Of a stretch of DNA of 64,000 nt, positions 16,398 to 24,771 are shown piece by piece. Made by a program: the position numbers and the translations under genes. This DNA comes from DATLMR01 sp035634255. Lineage in GTDB: Bacteria > Acidobacteriota > Blastocatellia > UBA7656. The DNA is taken from the NCBI GenBank assembly GCA_035634255.1, contig DASQDI010000033.1, positions 1 to 64,000 on the forward strand, read 5' to 3'. Numbering within the stretch: position 1 is the stretch's first letter; every line of letters starts with the position of its first letter. The notes below the pieces were generated by a model. The model was given only the letters and a program-made list of their open reading frames with translations, had not been told where the DNA came from and made no database searches.

Positions 16398-17933
16398 ATG
16401 CCGACTCATCATACGCGCGCTTTCATCTCTTCGACTCTCGCGCTCCTGCTTCTCCTGCTGAGTTCCGCGAGCGGGCCGGTGGCGGCGCAGAAGGCCGCGC
16501 GAAAAAAGACGGCTCGGCCCGCCCCGACTTCCCGGACTCGGGAGGCGGCGGAGGGCTGGCGAAAAAGCCCTCCGCGCCCGGCGTCGATCAGGCCGTTCCG
16601 GCTCCCCGAGCGGAGGGAGAGCAGGCTCGACAACAACCTGCTCCTGGTCCTGATCGAAGACCGCCGCAGCCCGATGGTGACGGTCCAGCTCGGCATCCCC
16701 GTGGGCAGCGCGAACGACCCCGAAGGGGAGCCCGGCCTGGCGGAGGCGACGGCGCAACTGCTCACGGAGGGCGCGGGCGACCGCTCGGCGGAACAGCTGG
16801 CGCGCGAGACCGAGACCATCGGGGGCCGCATCTCCGCGTCCGCGGGCGACGACTACACCACCGTCAGCGCGTCCGTGATAAGCGAAAACGCGGGGCGATT
16901 GCTTGAGCTGTTCGGGGACGTGGTGCTGCGCCCGACCTTCCCGGAATCGGAGCTTGAGCACTACAGGAATAATCGAATACAGGTGCTCACGGTCCAGCGG
17001 CAGGAGCCGGCCTTCCTCGTCGGGGAGCAATTCAACCGGATCATTTACGGGGCGCACCCTTACGCCCTCTCGTCGCCGACCCCGGAATCGGTGGCGGCCA
17101 TGACCAGGGCCGGGATCGAACGCTTCTACAGGTCGGGCTACACGCCGGACGGCTCGGCCCTGGTGATCGTGGGGGACTTCAACGCCGCGAAGGTCGAGGC
17201 TCAGGCGAGAGAGATTTTCGGGGGGTGGAGAGCACCCGAGGCGCGCGCGCGAAGCCTGCCGGAGATCGCGGGGCATACCGCGCGGCGCATCTACCTGATT
17301 GACCGGCCCGGCTCGGAGCAGGCGGATTTCCGCATCGGCAACCTCGCGGTCTCCCATTCGGACCCGGATTACTTCCCCCTGCTCGTGGCGAACGCCGTGC
17401 TGGGCGACGGCGCAAGCTCGCGCCTCTTCCTCAACATCCGCGAGCAGAAGGGCTACGCCTATGACGTGAGCAGCGCGCTCAACGCCCCGCTCCGGCAGGG
17501 GACGTTCTACGGCATGGCGTCGAGCCGCACGGAAGTCGCCGTGCCCGCCGTCAAAGAGATGCTCGCGGAGTTCGAGCGGATGCGCGGCGAAGAGGTGCCG
17601 GAAGCCGACCTTCAGAATGCGAAGAATTACCTGAATGGCATCTTCTCTCTCGTACTGTCGACGCAGGGCGGCATCGCGGGGCAGGTGGCGCAGATACACA
17701 TGCTGGGGCTGAGCCGGGACTACCTCGAAACCTTCCGCGCGCGCGTCGAGGCCGTGACCCCGAGGCAGGTGATGGAGGCGACCCGCAAGTACATAACCGC
17801 GGACAGGGCGGCCATAGTCGTCGTGGGCGATGCGTCGAAGCTCAGGAGGCAGCTCGAAACCGTCGCGCCCGTGGAGGTGTTCGACATCGGGGGGAAGAAG
17901 AAGCCGGGGGCCGGTAACGCCACCCGTGATTGA
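16398..17933 (+). CDS. M16-family protein lacking the zinc motif, partner subunit
   Basis: A 511-residue exported M16B-fold protein. The signal peptide ends about residue 31, and a basic Ala/Arg/Pro-rich linker follows. At the place where HxxEH should be it reads GLAEATAQLLTEGAG, so it cannot bind the catalytic zinc. The rest of the fold is conserved (RLLELFGDVVLRPTF; GDGASSRLFLNIREQKGYAY). Inactive M16 proteins encoded beside active ones form heterodimers and take part in substrate binding. It follows the active gene by 6 bases. Confidence 0.9.
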   Translation: MPTHHTRAFISSTLALLLLLLSSASGPVAAQKAARKKTARPAPTSRTREAAEGWRKSPPRPASIRPFRLPERRESRLDNNLLLVLIEDRRSPMVTVQLGIPVGSANDPEGEPGLAEATAQLLTEGAGDRSAEQLARETETIGGRISASAGDDYTTVSASVISENAGRLLELFGDVVLRPTFPESELEHYRNNRIQVLTVQRQEPAFLVGEQFNRIIYGAHPYALSSPTPESVAAMTRAGIERFYRSGYTPDGSALVIVGDFNAAKVEAQAREIFGGWRAPEARARSLPEIAGHTARRIYLIDRPGSEQADFRIGNLAVSHSDPDYFPLLVANAVLGDGASSRLFLNIREQKGYAYDVSSALNAPLRQGTFYGMASSRTEVAVPAVKEMLAEFERMRGEEVPEADLQNAKNYLNGIFSLVLSTQGGIAGQVAQIHMLGLSRDYLETFRARVEAVTPRQVMEATRKYITADRAAIVVVGDASKLRRQLETVAPVEVFDIGGKKKPGAGNATRD

Positions 17934-18008
17934 GCCGGGCGGGTTCTATGGAGGGAGTCTCGAACGATCAAGGCGCGGGCTCTGTTCCCGTCCTCTCACC
18001 TCCCCCTT

Positions 18009-18054
18009 AAAAAAGTCGGATGCGTGTGATGTCCGCTCCACATCACACGCATCC
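18009..18054 (-). terminator. Intrinsic terminator of the di-heme peroxidase-like gene
   Basis: GGATGCGTGTGATGT (18018-18032) and ACATCACACGCATCC (18040-18054) form a perfect 15-bp stem with a 7-base loop. On the minus strand it is followed, after three bases, by six T residues (18014-18009). Confidence 0.9.
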
Positions 18055-18112
18055 GGGTCGCGCCTGCCGGTCTATTCGGACCGATCCGGCGCGATTAAGG
18101 AGGACCCAATTC

Positions 18113-20188
18113 TCAATTCACCATGTCCGACTGGCACGCGGCCAGCAGCGCGAGCACCTGATTGATTCGGGTGTCTCTCCCGCCCTTGCTCGAAGCGGCT
18201 ATGGCCGAGTCGAGTATCCCGAAGGACGCGCGAAGCCTGCCCTGCACCGACGGATGCAGCCCGCCGGCGTCGAGGACGCCCAGCTCGTCTTCGAGCTCGG
18301 AGATGGCGAGCCTCAACATCTCTCTGGCCGCCGGGGCGTTACTGGTCGCGCGGGCTCGCAGCAGCAGGTCGGTCGCCGAGCGCTGGTTTTCGAGCGCGTT
18401 GATCACGCGCAGGAACGCCGCCACCGCGACCACTTCCGTCGCTTCGAGCTGGATCCCTCCGACGGCGGGGCCGATGGGCGAATTGTTGAAGGCGGCGCTG
18501 TTATAGAAGGCCACCGCGCCTTCAATCGTTTCGATGGCGTTGTTGTGGAAGAACGGGCCGGTGTCCGCGGCTTCGACCAGCACCGGGGTGTTGAAGGTGC
18601 CGTCGCCGAATCCGCCGCCCGGATTCGCCGCCTGCCCGAAGCCCCCGTCCGGAGGGTTCGGCTGGGGAGGAGTCACGAGGTCCGCCGGCTGCGACGGCAG
18701 GTCTTCCACGCCCGTGTCGAAGTTGGCGTTCGTGTCCGCCGTGGGCGTACCTAAAACTATCTGTACGACCGTGTCGCCCGCGCCCGCGTTGGCATGGCAC
18801 AGGAAGCACTTGCCCGCGCCCGCGTTCGAGCCCACGAACAAGCCGGGCACGTTGCCCGGATTCATGAATATCTGTTGGCCCTTCGCGGCTATTTCATTCT
18901 TGAGGCTCAGGGCCCCCGGCCCGCTCAGGACGAGGTCCTGACGGCGGCCGAGCGATTTCTGGAACGCCTCAAGCGCGTCGAGCTGCGCGACGCTGGGCAG
19001 GGTGAAGTCAACGCCCGGCGTGCGGTTGAGTGACTTCGGGTAGTGCTGGGTGATGGCGCCGATGATGAACTCGCGGAGCGTCCCGGTCCCGGGAGCGCCG
19101 TCGCCGCTCCATCCGGTCCTCTCAAGTACCGCCGGGTTCGTGCCGTCGATTGGGGCCGGCTTGAGCGTGTTCGGGAGGAGGGCGAGCGTGTGAGGCACCC
19201 CGCGCATCACTCCGGGGTTGCCGAAGCCGTCCACGTTTTCGAGGATCAGGCCGAGCTTGCGCATCAGGACCGGGTTCTCGAAATTGTTGGCGAGTGCGGG
19301 GACGAATTCGGCGACGAACAGCGGGTCGTTCGGCGGCAGGGTGGCGATGAACTCGGCGTCGATGGTCAGGTTGCCGTCCTCGCGGTGGCAGGTGCCGCAC
19401 GTCCTGCCGTTGCCGTCGAACGTGTCGTTAAAGAAGCTCTGGCGGCCGGCGGCGATCAATAACTCCAGGGCCGTCGTCGGGTTCGGGTTGGGGCCTATCT
19501 GCGCCTGGGCCGTCGGGCTTATGGCGTCGATCATTCGCTCGATCAGGTTGCGCTCCGGCGCGGGGGCGGTCGCGGGCTTCACGTCGGCGAAGACTCCGAG
19601 CCGGCCTTCCTGCGCGGTGCGGTGCAGCCTGTGGAATAAGGTGGTGGCCCCGACGAGTATGCGGTCGGTGGTCGGCTTCTTGCCTTCCGGAGTGACTATG
19701 GCCAGGTCCGGGTAGAAGGCGGCGAAGGTCTCGCTGCCGAGCGACGCTTCGAGCCTGGCCGACGCGCCCTCGCCCCTCAGCGTGCCGAGGCGGATGAATT
19801 CATCGCCGTCGTCCGGCAGGATGCTGCTCTCAGGCCCATTGTCCATCAGCCACACATCATAGCTTTGCTCTTGCGAAAGGCCGGAGACTTCGACGGCGAC
19901 TCTCCCCTCGATCAAATCCAGCTTCGCTTCACCTTTCGCGTACGTATGCTCGGTAGACAAGCCCTTGAAGGCCCCGAGCTGTAAAACTACGTTCCGGTCT
20001 CCCCCATTCTTCACGTACTCCGCTTCCCAGTCCTTGTAATTCGCTTCGAGAGTCTCGACGGTGCCGAAGCCGATTCCGGCAACGGAATCGTCCCTCGCCG
20101 CCGACGTGTCTCCGCTCAATAGCACGAATGGCAGGGCGGACCCGACCAGAAAAGCTATTGCAATGAGCTTGAGGTTCTTGATCTTCAT
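18113..20188 (-). CDS. Exported di-heme cytochrome c peroxidase-like protein with an N-terminal beta domain
   Basis: A 691-residue exported protein (signal peptide about residues 1-31). Residues 40-210 form a domain with QEQSYDVWLMDNG and FIRLGTL, which resembles the extracellular domain of RskA-type anti-sigma factors. The rest is like di-heme peroxidases of the CCP/MauG group, with two heme c sites: CGTCH (Cys264-His268) and CFLCH (Cys461-His465). The 197-residue spacing is wider than in classical CCP. A C-terminal helical region follows. Peroxide reduction or another oxidation in the periplasm is possible; many relatives are uncharacterised. It is monocistronic with its own terminator, and a structured-RNA candidate lies about 200 bases upstream. 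Confidence 0.8.
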   Translation of the reverse strand: MKIKNLKLIAIAFLVGSALPFVLLSGDTSAARDDSVAGIGFGTVETLEANYKDWEAEYVKNGGDRNVVLQLGAFKGLSTEHTYAKGEAKLDLIEGRVAVEVSGLSQEQSYDVWLMDNGPESSILPDDGDEFIRLGTLRGEGASARLEASLGSETFAAFYPDLAIVTPEGKKPTTDRILVGATTLFHRLHRTAQEGRLGVFADVKPATAPAPERNLIERMIDAISPTAQAQIGPNPNPTTALELLIAAGRQSFFNDTFDGNGRTCGTCHREDGNLTIDAEFIATLPPNDPLFVAEFVPALANNFENPVLMRKLGLILENVDGFGNPGVMRGVPHTLALLPNTLKPAPIDGTNPAVLERTGWSGDGAPGTGTLREFIIGAITQHYPKSLNRTPGVDFTLPSVAQLDALEAFQKSLGRRQDLVLSGPGALSLKNEIAAKGQQIFMNPGNVPGLFVGSNAGAGKCFLCHANAGAGDTVVQIVLGTPTADTNANFDTGVEDLPSQPADLVTPPQPNPPDGGFGQAANPGGGFGDGTFNTPVLVEAADTGPFFHNNAIETIEGAVAFYNSAAFNNSPIGPAVGGIQLEATEVVAVAAFLRVINALENQRSATDLLLRARATSNAPAAREMLRLAISELEDELGVLDAGGLHPSVQGRLRASFGILDSAIAASSKGGRDTRINQVLALLAACQSDMVN

Positions 20189-20919
20189 TGTTTCTCCTTA
20201 TTGTTTTTCGCTTTAGAGTTTCGCAAGAGGCCAGTGAACTAAGGTAAATTGAAGTATGTTTAAGCCGATGCCCGAGACGCGCCGAAACCCTGACCCGGAT
20301 CAGGCCCCGCCGTCCGAGGGGGCGACCCATAGTCGCGCCGACTCTGTTAGCTCGTTAATTGCTGCTCCCGGAAAACGAAGGCCGCGCCTTGCCGGGGGAT
20401 AAAGGCAGAACCACATGCAGTGATGGGCCATCCGGAAACAATGGCTCATCCGAAACTGCTACCCGCGAAGCTTGCTCGCACCCGGAGCGTTCTGCTCCCT
20501 GCCTGAGAACCTAAGCCCTTGCCTGTATGTACCCGGAAACCTGAGGAATGCTCGTTCGAATTAACCGTGCTGGATAGGATTTTCGCTCTCGATACAAACC
20601 CTGAGAGTGGTGTAGCTTATACAACAGATTTCATGCGAATACAACCACATAATTGATGCGCCCCACAAATTTCGTCACGTCCGGCGCACGCGGCTCGTAA
20701 TCGTCTGGCGTTTCCCCGGCACGAATCGCGGCGACTCGCGCCCATCAAATTAAGCCACGGCATCAAATACAGGGCCGGGCCGGGGCGAAAAAATGCGCGC
20801 GACGTTTCATAAACAATCGCGCGCCTTCGGAGGGCTCGACCTGAGAAAGGAAACAATCTTCGCGCAAGCTTCGCGAAGAGAACTTCAAGATTAGCCCCGC
20901 GGCCGGTCGGGCCGCGGGC
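20189..20919. other. Long intergenic region with a structured-RNA candidate
   Basis: About 730 bases between two minus-strand genes. A multibranched fold is seen at 20392-20536 (separate entry). The remainder contains no convincing coding sequence; a 79-residue frame at 20617-20856 looks random. It presumably includes the promoter of the peroxidase-like gene. Confidence 0.6.
20392..20536. ncRNA. Candidate structured RNA, class not recognised
   Basis: Nested complementary segments form a multiloop. CCGGG (20392-20396) pairs with CCCGG (20532-20536), and AGGCAG (20403-20408) with CTGCCT (20499-20504). Inside are a 15-bp arm (GCAGT plus GATGGGCCAT, 20417-20431, with ATGGCTCATC and ACTGC, 20441-20459), a 4-bp hairpin GCGA/TCGC (20465-20479) and a 5-bp hairpin GGAGC/GCTCC (20484-20498). 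The fold is possible on either strand. On minus it would be a leader about 200 bases before the peroxidase-like gene; on plus, a free-standing RNA. It did not match the TPP, cobalamin, SAM, c-di-GMP, tmRNA, RNase P or SRP RNA patterns I know. Confidence 0.45.
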
Positions 20920-20921
20920 TC
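20893..20921 (-). terminator. GC-rich hairpin at the end of the ankyrin gene
   Basis: AGCCCCGCGGCC (20893-20904) pairs with GGCCGCGGGCT (20910-20920) with one bulge. It overlaps the stop codon, and only a weak T-containing tail (AATCTTG) follows on the minus strand. Confidence 0.45.
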
Positions 20922-21834
20922 AATAGGCGCGGCCGGCCGCGGCCGCCTTCTTCCGCGCCTGCTTCACGGGCTGCGCCTGTTCGGGCGCGCCCTTCTCTTC
21001 GGGCTTCTTAAGCTCGGCCTTGCGGCCGTTGCTGTCAGGGATGTTCGGGTCGGCCCCGCCGGCGAGGAGGGTCTGGAAGACCGAGTCGTGCCCGTTCTCT
21101 GCGGCCTTCATCAGGGCCGTCTTACCGCCCTCGTCCCGCGCGTTCACGTCCGCGCCGCGTTCGAGCAGGGCGCTCACGGTGCCGGAGTTGCCCCGCTCCG
21201 ACGCGCAGCTCAGGGCGGTGTCGCCCCGGTGCGATCTCGCGTTAACGTCCGCGCCCTTCTCTAACAGGGCCACGGCGGAGTCCGTGTGGCCTTTGAAGGA
21301 AGCGCGGATGAGCGCCGTCCACCCTTCGTTGTCCTTCGCGTCCACCTTCGCGCCTTTCGCTAGCAGGGCGTTCACCATATCAAGGTGGTTCTCCCAGGCG
21401 GCGAACATGAGGGCGGTCATCCCCTTGTCGTCTTTGATTTCGAGGTCCGCGCCCGCGTCGATCAGTATTTGAACGACCTCGTTAGAGCCCTTCCACACGG
21501 CGTTGATCAGGGCCGTGCCGGCGTATTTATTCCTGGCATTCACGTCCGCGCCCCCCGACAGGAGGAGCCGCACCGTCTCCGGCTGATTCGCCAGGGCCGC
21601 GGCGAGCAGAGGCGTCTGCCCTTCGGCCGTCTTCACCTCCGTGTCCATCCCCGCGTCGACGAAGAGGCGGACGGCGTCCGTGTTGCCGGTCCTCGCGCTT
21701 TCGATAAATGACGGGGCGGTGAAGGCGATATTCATGAGCGCCAGCTCCGCGCGGGCTTTCTCTTCGGACCTGCTGCATGCGCCGGCGACCGCCAGGAGCG
21801 CCACCAGAAAAATCGTCTTCCCTGCTCGCGGCAT
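20920..21834 (-). CDS. Ankyrin-repeat lipoprotein
   Basis: A 304-residue exported protein with a lipoprotein-like signal ending LLAVAGAC, where the -3 residue deviates slightly from the lipobox consensus. About seven ankyrin repeats follow (residues 45 to 265), with clear units such as GQTPLLAAALANQPETVRLL and GGADVNARN. A basic, Ala/Lys-rich tail ends it. Ankyrin repeats mediate protein contacts, and no catalytic domain is visible. The start at 21834 has GGAGGG close upstream; an in-frame ATG at 21870 lacks a ribosome site and would place extra residues before the signal. Confidence 0.8.
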   Translation of the reverse strand: MPRAGKTIFLVALLAVAGACSRSEEKARAELALMNIAFTAPSFIESARTGNTDAVRLFVDAGMDTEVKTAEGQTPLLAAALANQPETVRLLLSGGADVNARNKYAGTALINAVWKGSNEVVQILIDAGADLEIKDDKGMTALMFAAWENHLDMVNALLAKGAKVDAKDNEGWTALIRASFKGHTDSAVALLEKGADVNARSHRGDTALSCASERGNSGTVSALLERGADVNARDEGGKTALMKAAENGHDSVFQTLLAGGADPNIPDSNGRKAELKKPEEKGAPEQAQPVKQARKKAAAAGRAY

Positions 21835-21961
21835 AAACCCTCCATCCTCATCAGGAATTTCGGTGAGCATATTTACATTAAGGCGAGGAACTATTCAACC
21901 CCGGATCAAAAAAAATGGCGGGGCTATGGCCGGAGATTAATCAGGGGCGGCCGCGGCCGGA

Positions 21962-22999
21962 TTATTTACGCTCGCCCGCGCGCCCGACCTCTTTAAGCGT
22001 TTCCACTTCCTCGGGCGCGTCGGCCTCCCCGTCGAACGGCGTGGGGCCGAAATCCGGGGGCAGGTCTACTTCGATGTGCATGTCCGACTTCGCGGGCCAT
22101 ATGAGCGAGGCGATGACCGAGCCCGTGAGGACGACGGCGACGACCCCGAGCGAGATGGCGATGGGGACGTGGACCTCGATGGCGCCCAGGAGCATCTTCA
22201 CGCCGATGAAGGTGAGCACGATGGCTAAGCCGATCTTCAGGTAGTGGAACTTCTCGATCACCCCCGCGAGCAGGAAGTAGAGCGAGCGCAGGCCGAGGAT
22301 GGCGAAGACGTTCGACGTGTAAACGATGAAGGTGTCGCGCGTCACGGCGAAGATGGCCGGTATGGAATCGACCGCGAAGACGAGGTCGGTGGCCTCGACT
22401 ATCACGAGCACCATCAGCAGCAGGGTGCCGTGGAGCCTGCCGTTGACGCGGGTGAAAAACTTCTGCTCCTCGTAGTGGCGGGTGATCGGCACGAAGCGCG
22501 TGACGAGGCGGAGCATGGGGTTCTCTTCCGGGTGAATCTCCGTCTCCTTCTGGGTGAACATCTTGATGCCGGTGTAGACGAGGAACGCCCCGAAGACGTA
22601 GATGATCCAGTGGAACCTGTTGATCAGGGCCGCGCCGACGAAGATCATCACGGCGCGCATGATGAGCGCCCCGAGCACGCCCCAGAAGAGCACGCGGTGC
22701 TGGTACTTCGCCGGGACCTTGAAGTAAGAAAAGATGAGAAGGAAGATGAAGAGGTTATCGACGGAGAGCGATTTTTCGATGAGGTAGCCGGTCAGAAATT
22801 CCAGGCCCTTCTCGTTCCCCATGTAATAGAAGATGCCGGCGTTGAATATCAGGGCGAGCGTGATCCATACGATGCTCCAGGTGGTCGCTTCCTTGTAGGT
22901 GACGGAGTGCGCGCTCCTGTTGAAAAGCCCCAGGTCGATGCCCAGCATGACAAGGATGAAGGCATTAAAACCGACCCATGCCCAAATCGAATGTTCCAT
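21962..22999 (-). CDS. terC: TerC-family integral membrane protein
   Basis: A 345-residue polytopic membrane protein of the TerC/Alx family, members of which export manganese or help metalate secreted enzymes; the tellurite link is historical. Family motifs are the acidic membrane segment MLGIDLGLFNR, SLSVDNLFIF and VDSIPAIFAVTRDTFIVYTSN. The start MEHSIWAWVGF at 22999 begins the first membrane helix; the frame extends upstream to 23134 but that part is not family-like. No yybP-ykoY (Mn) riboswitch pattern was seen before it. The tail after the last helix is acidic and soluble. Confidence 0.93.
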   Translation of the reverse strand: MEHSIWAWVGFNAFILVMLGIDLGLFNRSAHSVTYKEATTWSIVWITLALIFNAGIFYYMGNEKGLEFLTGYLIEKSLSVDNLFIFLLIFSYFKVPAKYQHRVLFWGVLGALIMRAVMIFVGAALINRFHWIIYVFGAFLVYTGIKMFTQKETEIHPEENPMLRLVTRFVPITRHYEEQKFFTRVNGRLHGTLLLMVLVIVEATDLVFAVDSIPAIFAVTRDTFIVYTSNVFAILGLRSLYFLLAGVIEKFHYLKIGLAIVLTFIGVKMLLGAIEVHVPIAISLGVVAVVLTGSVIASLIWPAKSDMHIEVDLPPDFGPTPFDGEADAPEEVETLKEVGRAGERK

Positions 23000-23072
23000 G
23001 GGCGTACGATAGCATCCGCGCGAACGAGCGGGCAACCCGAAGCCGGGGGCTGAAGCGGCCGGCGATTCCCGG

Positions 23073-23124
23073 AAAAAGAGGGGCGCGGCAATTCCTGCTT
23101 CCGCTACGAATTGCCGCGCCCCTC
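23073..23124 (-). terminator. Intrinsic terminator of the discoidin-domain gene
   Basis: A perfect 17-bp stem, GAGGGGCGCGGCAATTC (23078-23094) with GAATTGCCGCGCCCCTC (23108-23124), and a 13-base loop. On the minus strand five T residues (23077-23073) follow directly. Confidence 0.9.
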
Positions 23125-23146
23125 GGCATGACACGGGGCCTGTTAA

Positions 23147-24493
23147 TCAGCCGCTTACTCTGATGGTGGAAACGCTCCACGGCCTGCGGTTGCGGTCCTC
23201 GGTGGCGGTGACCCTCACGAACCGGGTCCGCACCGGGTCGAAGTTCGCGTGGGAGCGGCCCGCCTCGCCCGCGCCCTCCCATACCTGCCTCCACCGGGTG
23301 CCGTCGTCGCTCACCTCGATCTTGTAGCGGGCGGGGAAATCCGCCTCGTCGGGGTTGTGGACCTGCGTCACCTTGGAGACCGAGTAGCTGCCGCCCAGGT
23401 CGAGCACTATAAAACTTCCGATGTAGCCCGAGCGGGCGGTGCTGGCGTGCGTGGCCGGGTTCTCGTCGACGGCGAGGTTGATGTCGGAGAACCCCTGGGC
23501 GGTCGCCCTTCTGACCGCGCGGTCGAGCCGCTTGTCATCTTCGTTCTGGTCCGCCACCTCGTCGGCGTCGCGGTTCGTGCGCAGCTCGGCTATAGACCAC
23601 CAGTGACTCCGGTCCCTGGGGCGGAGGGCCGTCACGCGGATGTAGCGGGTGGAGACGGGGTCGAAGGTGGCGACGCTGCGCCCCGACTGACCGCGCCCGC
23701 GCCACACTTCGCGGAAGGCGCTCTCGTCCCTGCGGCGGCTGACCTCCACCTTGTACTCGGCCGGGTACTCTTCGGCCCACCGGCCGTGCAGTTGGACCAC
23801 ACGAGATATCTCGTACTCCCCGCCGAGGTCGTGGGTCAACGACGCGCCCGCGTAGTCAGCCGACTCCGTGGTCGCGCGAGTCTCCTGCCTCCTGTCCACG
23901 GCGAGCGCGACGTTCTTCAGCCCGGCGCTGGGCACAATCGGGCCGGTCGGGTTGGCCTGGGTCTCCGACGGAATGGTCCGGGCCCGCGAGCCGGGGTCGA
24001 CGCCCACGCGGAATTCGGCGAGCGACCAGTCCCTCCCAAGGTCGTGCGTGCCCGTCGCGGTGATGCGAATGTACCTGCCGTGTACCGCTTCGAAGATGGA
24101 GCGGCTCTCCCCGCGGCGGCCCTGCCCCTCGAAGGCTTTGAGCCACGGCCCGTTCGGGGTGAGGCCGACATCGACCCTGTAGGTGCCGGGGTAGTCATTC
24201 GACCACGGGCCGTGGTCCTGAATGACCCCGACTATGTTCTGCTGCCCGCCCATATCGAGCATGACGGAGGAGCCGGAGTAGTCGGCCTTGCCCGCGTGCG
24301 CGCGCGTCCTCTCGTTGCCGTCGTTGGCGGACGACATGTCGATGAGGTCTCCCGTGACCGTCACGGGCCGGGCCTCCCGCAATTGCAGGCTCTGGGTCTG
24401 CGCCCCTACCCCCTCCGCGCCCGACAGGGCGAGTGCCAGGGCCGCGACGCCGAGCGCGGCCGCTCTGGATAACAATCGAATCTTTAGCTTCAT
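23147..24493 (-). CDS. Secreted protein with three discoidin (F5/8 type C) domains
   Basis: A 448-residue exported protein. After the signal peptide (ending GVGAQ) it consists of three consecutive jelly-roll modules of about 130-140 residues, each ending in a YIRITA or FVRVTA strand and an SxAE/STIRV segment, with a DLGG or DMGG strand near its start. Discoidin domains bind carbohydrates or lipids on surfaces. No enzyme domain is attached, so it is probably an adhesin or binding protein. The start at 24493 is preceded by GGGAGAAG at proper spacing; an ATG at 24508 is less likely. A strong terminator follows, so it is monocistronic. Confidence 0.82.
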   Translation of the reverse strand: MKLKIRLLSRAAALGVAALALALSGAEGVGAQTQSLQLREARPVTVTGDLIDMSSANDGNERTRAHAGKADYSGSSVMLDMGGQQNIVGVIQDHGPWSNDYPGTYRVDVGLTPNGPWLKAFEGQGRRGESRSIFEAVHGRYIRITATGTHDLGRDWSLAEFRVGVDPGSRARTIPSETQANPTGPIVPSAGLKNVALAVDRRQETRATTESADYAGASLTHDLGGEYEISRVVQLHGRWAEEYPAEYKVEVSRRRDESAFREVWRGRGQSGRSVATFDPVSTRYIRVTALRPRDRSHWWSIAELRTNRDADEVADQNEDDKRLDRAVRRATAQGFSDINLAVDENPATHASTARSGYIGSFIVLDLGGSYSVSKVTQVHNPDEADFPARYKIEVSDDGTRWRQVWEGAGEAGRSHANFDPVRTRFVRVTATEDRNRRPWSVSTIRVSG

Positions 24494-24699
24494 TATCACT
24501 TCTCCCATTCTCTTCTGTTTTTACTACCCTATTAGATTAGTAGATCAGTGCGATGGTCCGGAGATGCGCGTGCGTTGCTTTGAAGGCGCTGAGCGTGCTA
24601 GCCGGGTGCGGCCACGGTACGATCTTAGCACGCGGCGGAAATGGCTGACAATGACTCCGGGCGGCGCGGGGGGCGCGAAAGAGAAGGGGCGGGCCATAA

Positions 24700-24727
24700 T
24701 TGACATACATTTAAAAGTTACTATATT
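24700..24727 (+). promoter_or_regulatory. Sigma70-type promoter of the peptide ABC operon
   Basis: TTGACA (24700-24705), a 16-base spacer and TATATT (24722-24727) lie in an AT-rich island 45 bases before the ATG of the binding-protein gene. An AGGAAAG ribosome site follows. Confidence 0.7.
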
Positions 24728-24771
24728 GTGGAGCCTTGCAGTGAAATATAGCCTCCCCAGAGGAAAGATAA

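Noticed and set aside
20617..20856. 79-codon minus-strand frame in the intergenic region
   Set aside because: Composition and sequence look random, no ribosome site, and no recognisable domain.
22999..23072. Possible manganese (yybP-ykoY) riboswitch upstream of terC
   Set aside because: The leader is short and lacks the conserved GGGGAGUA-type segment.
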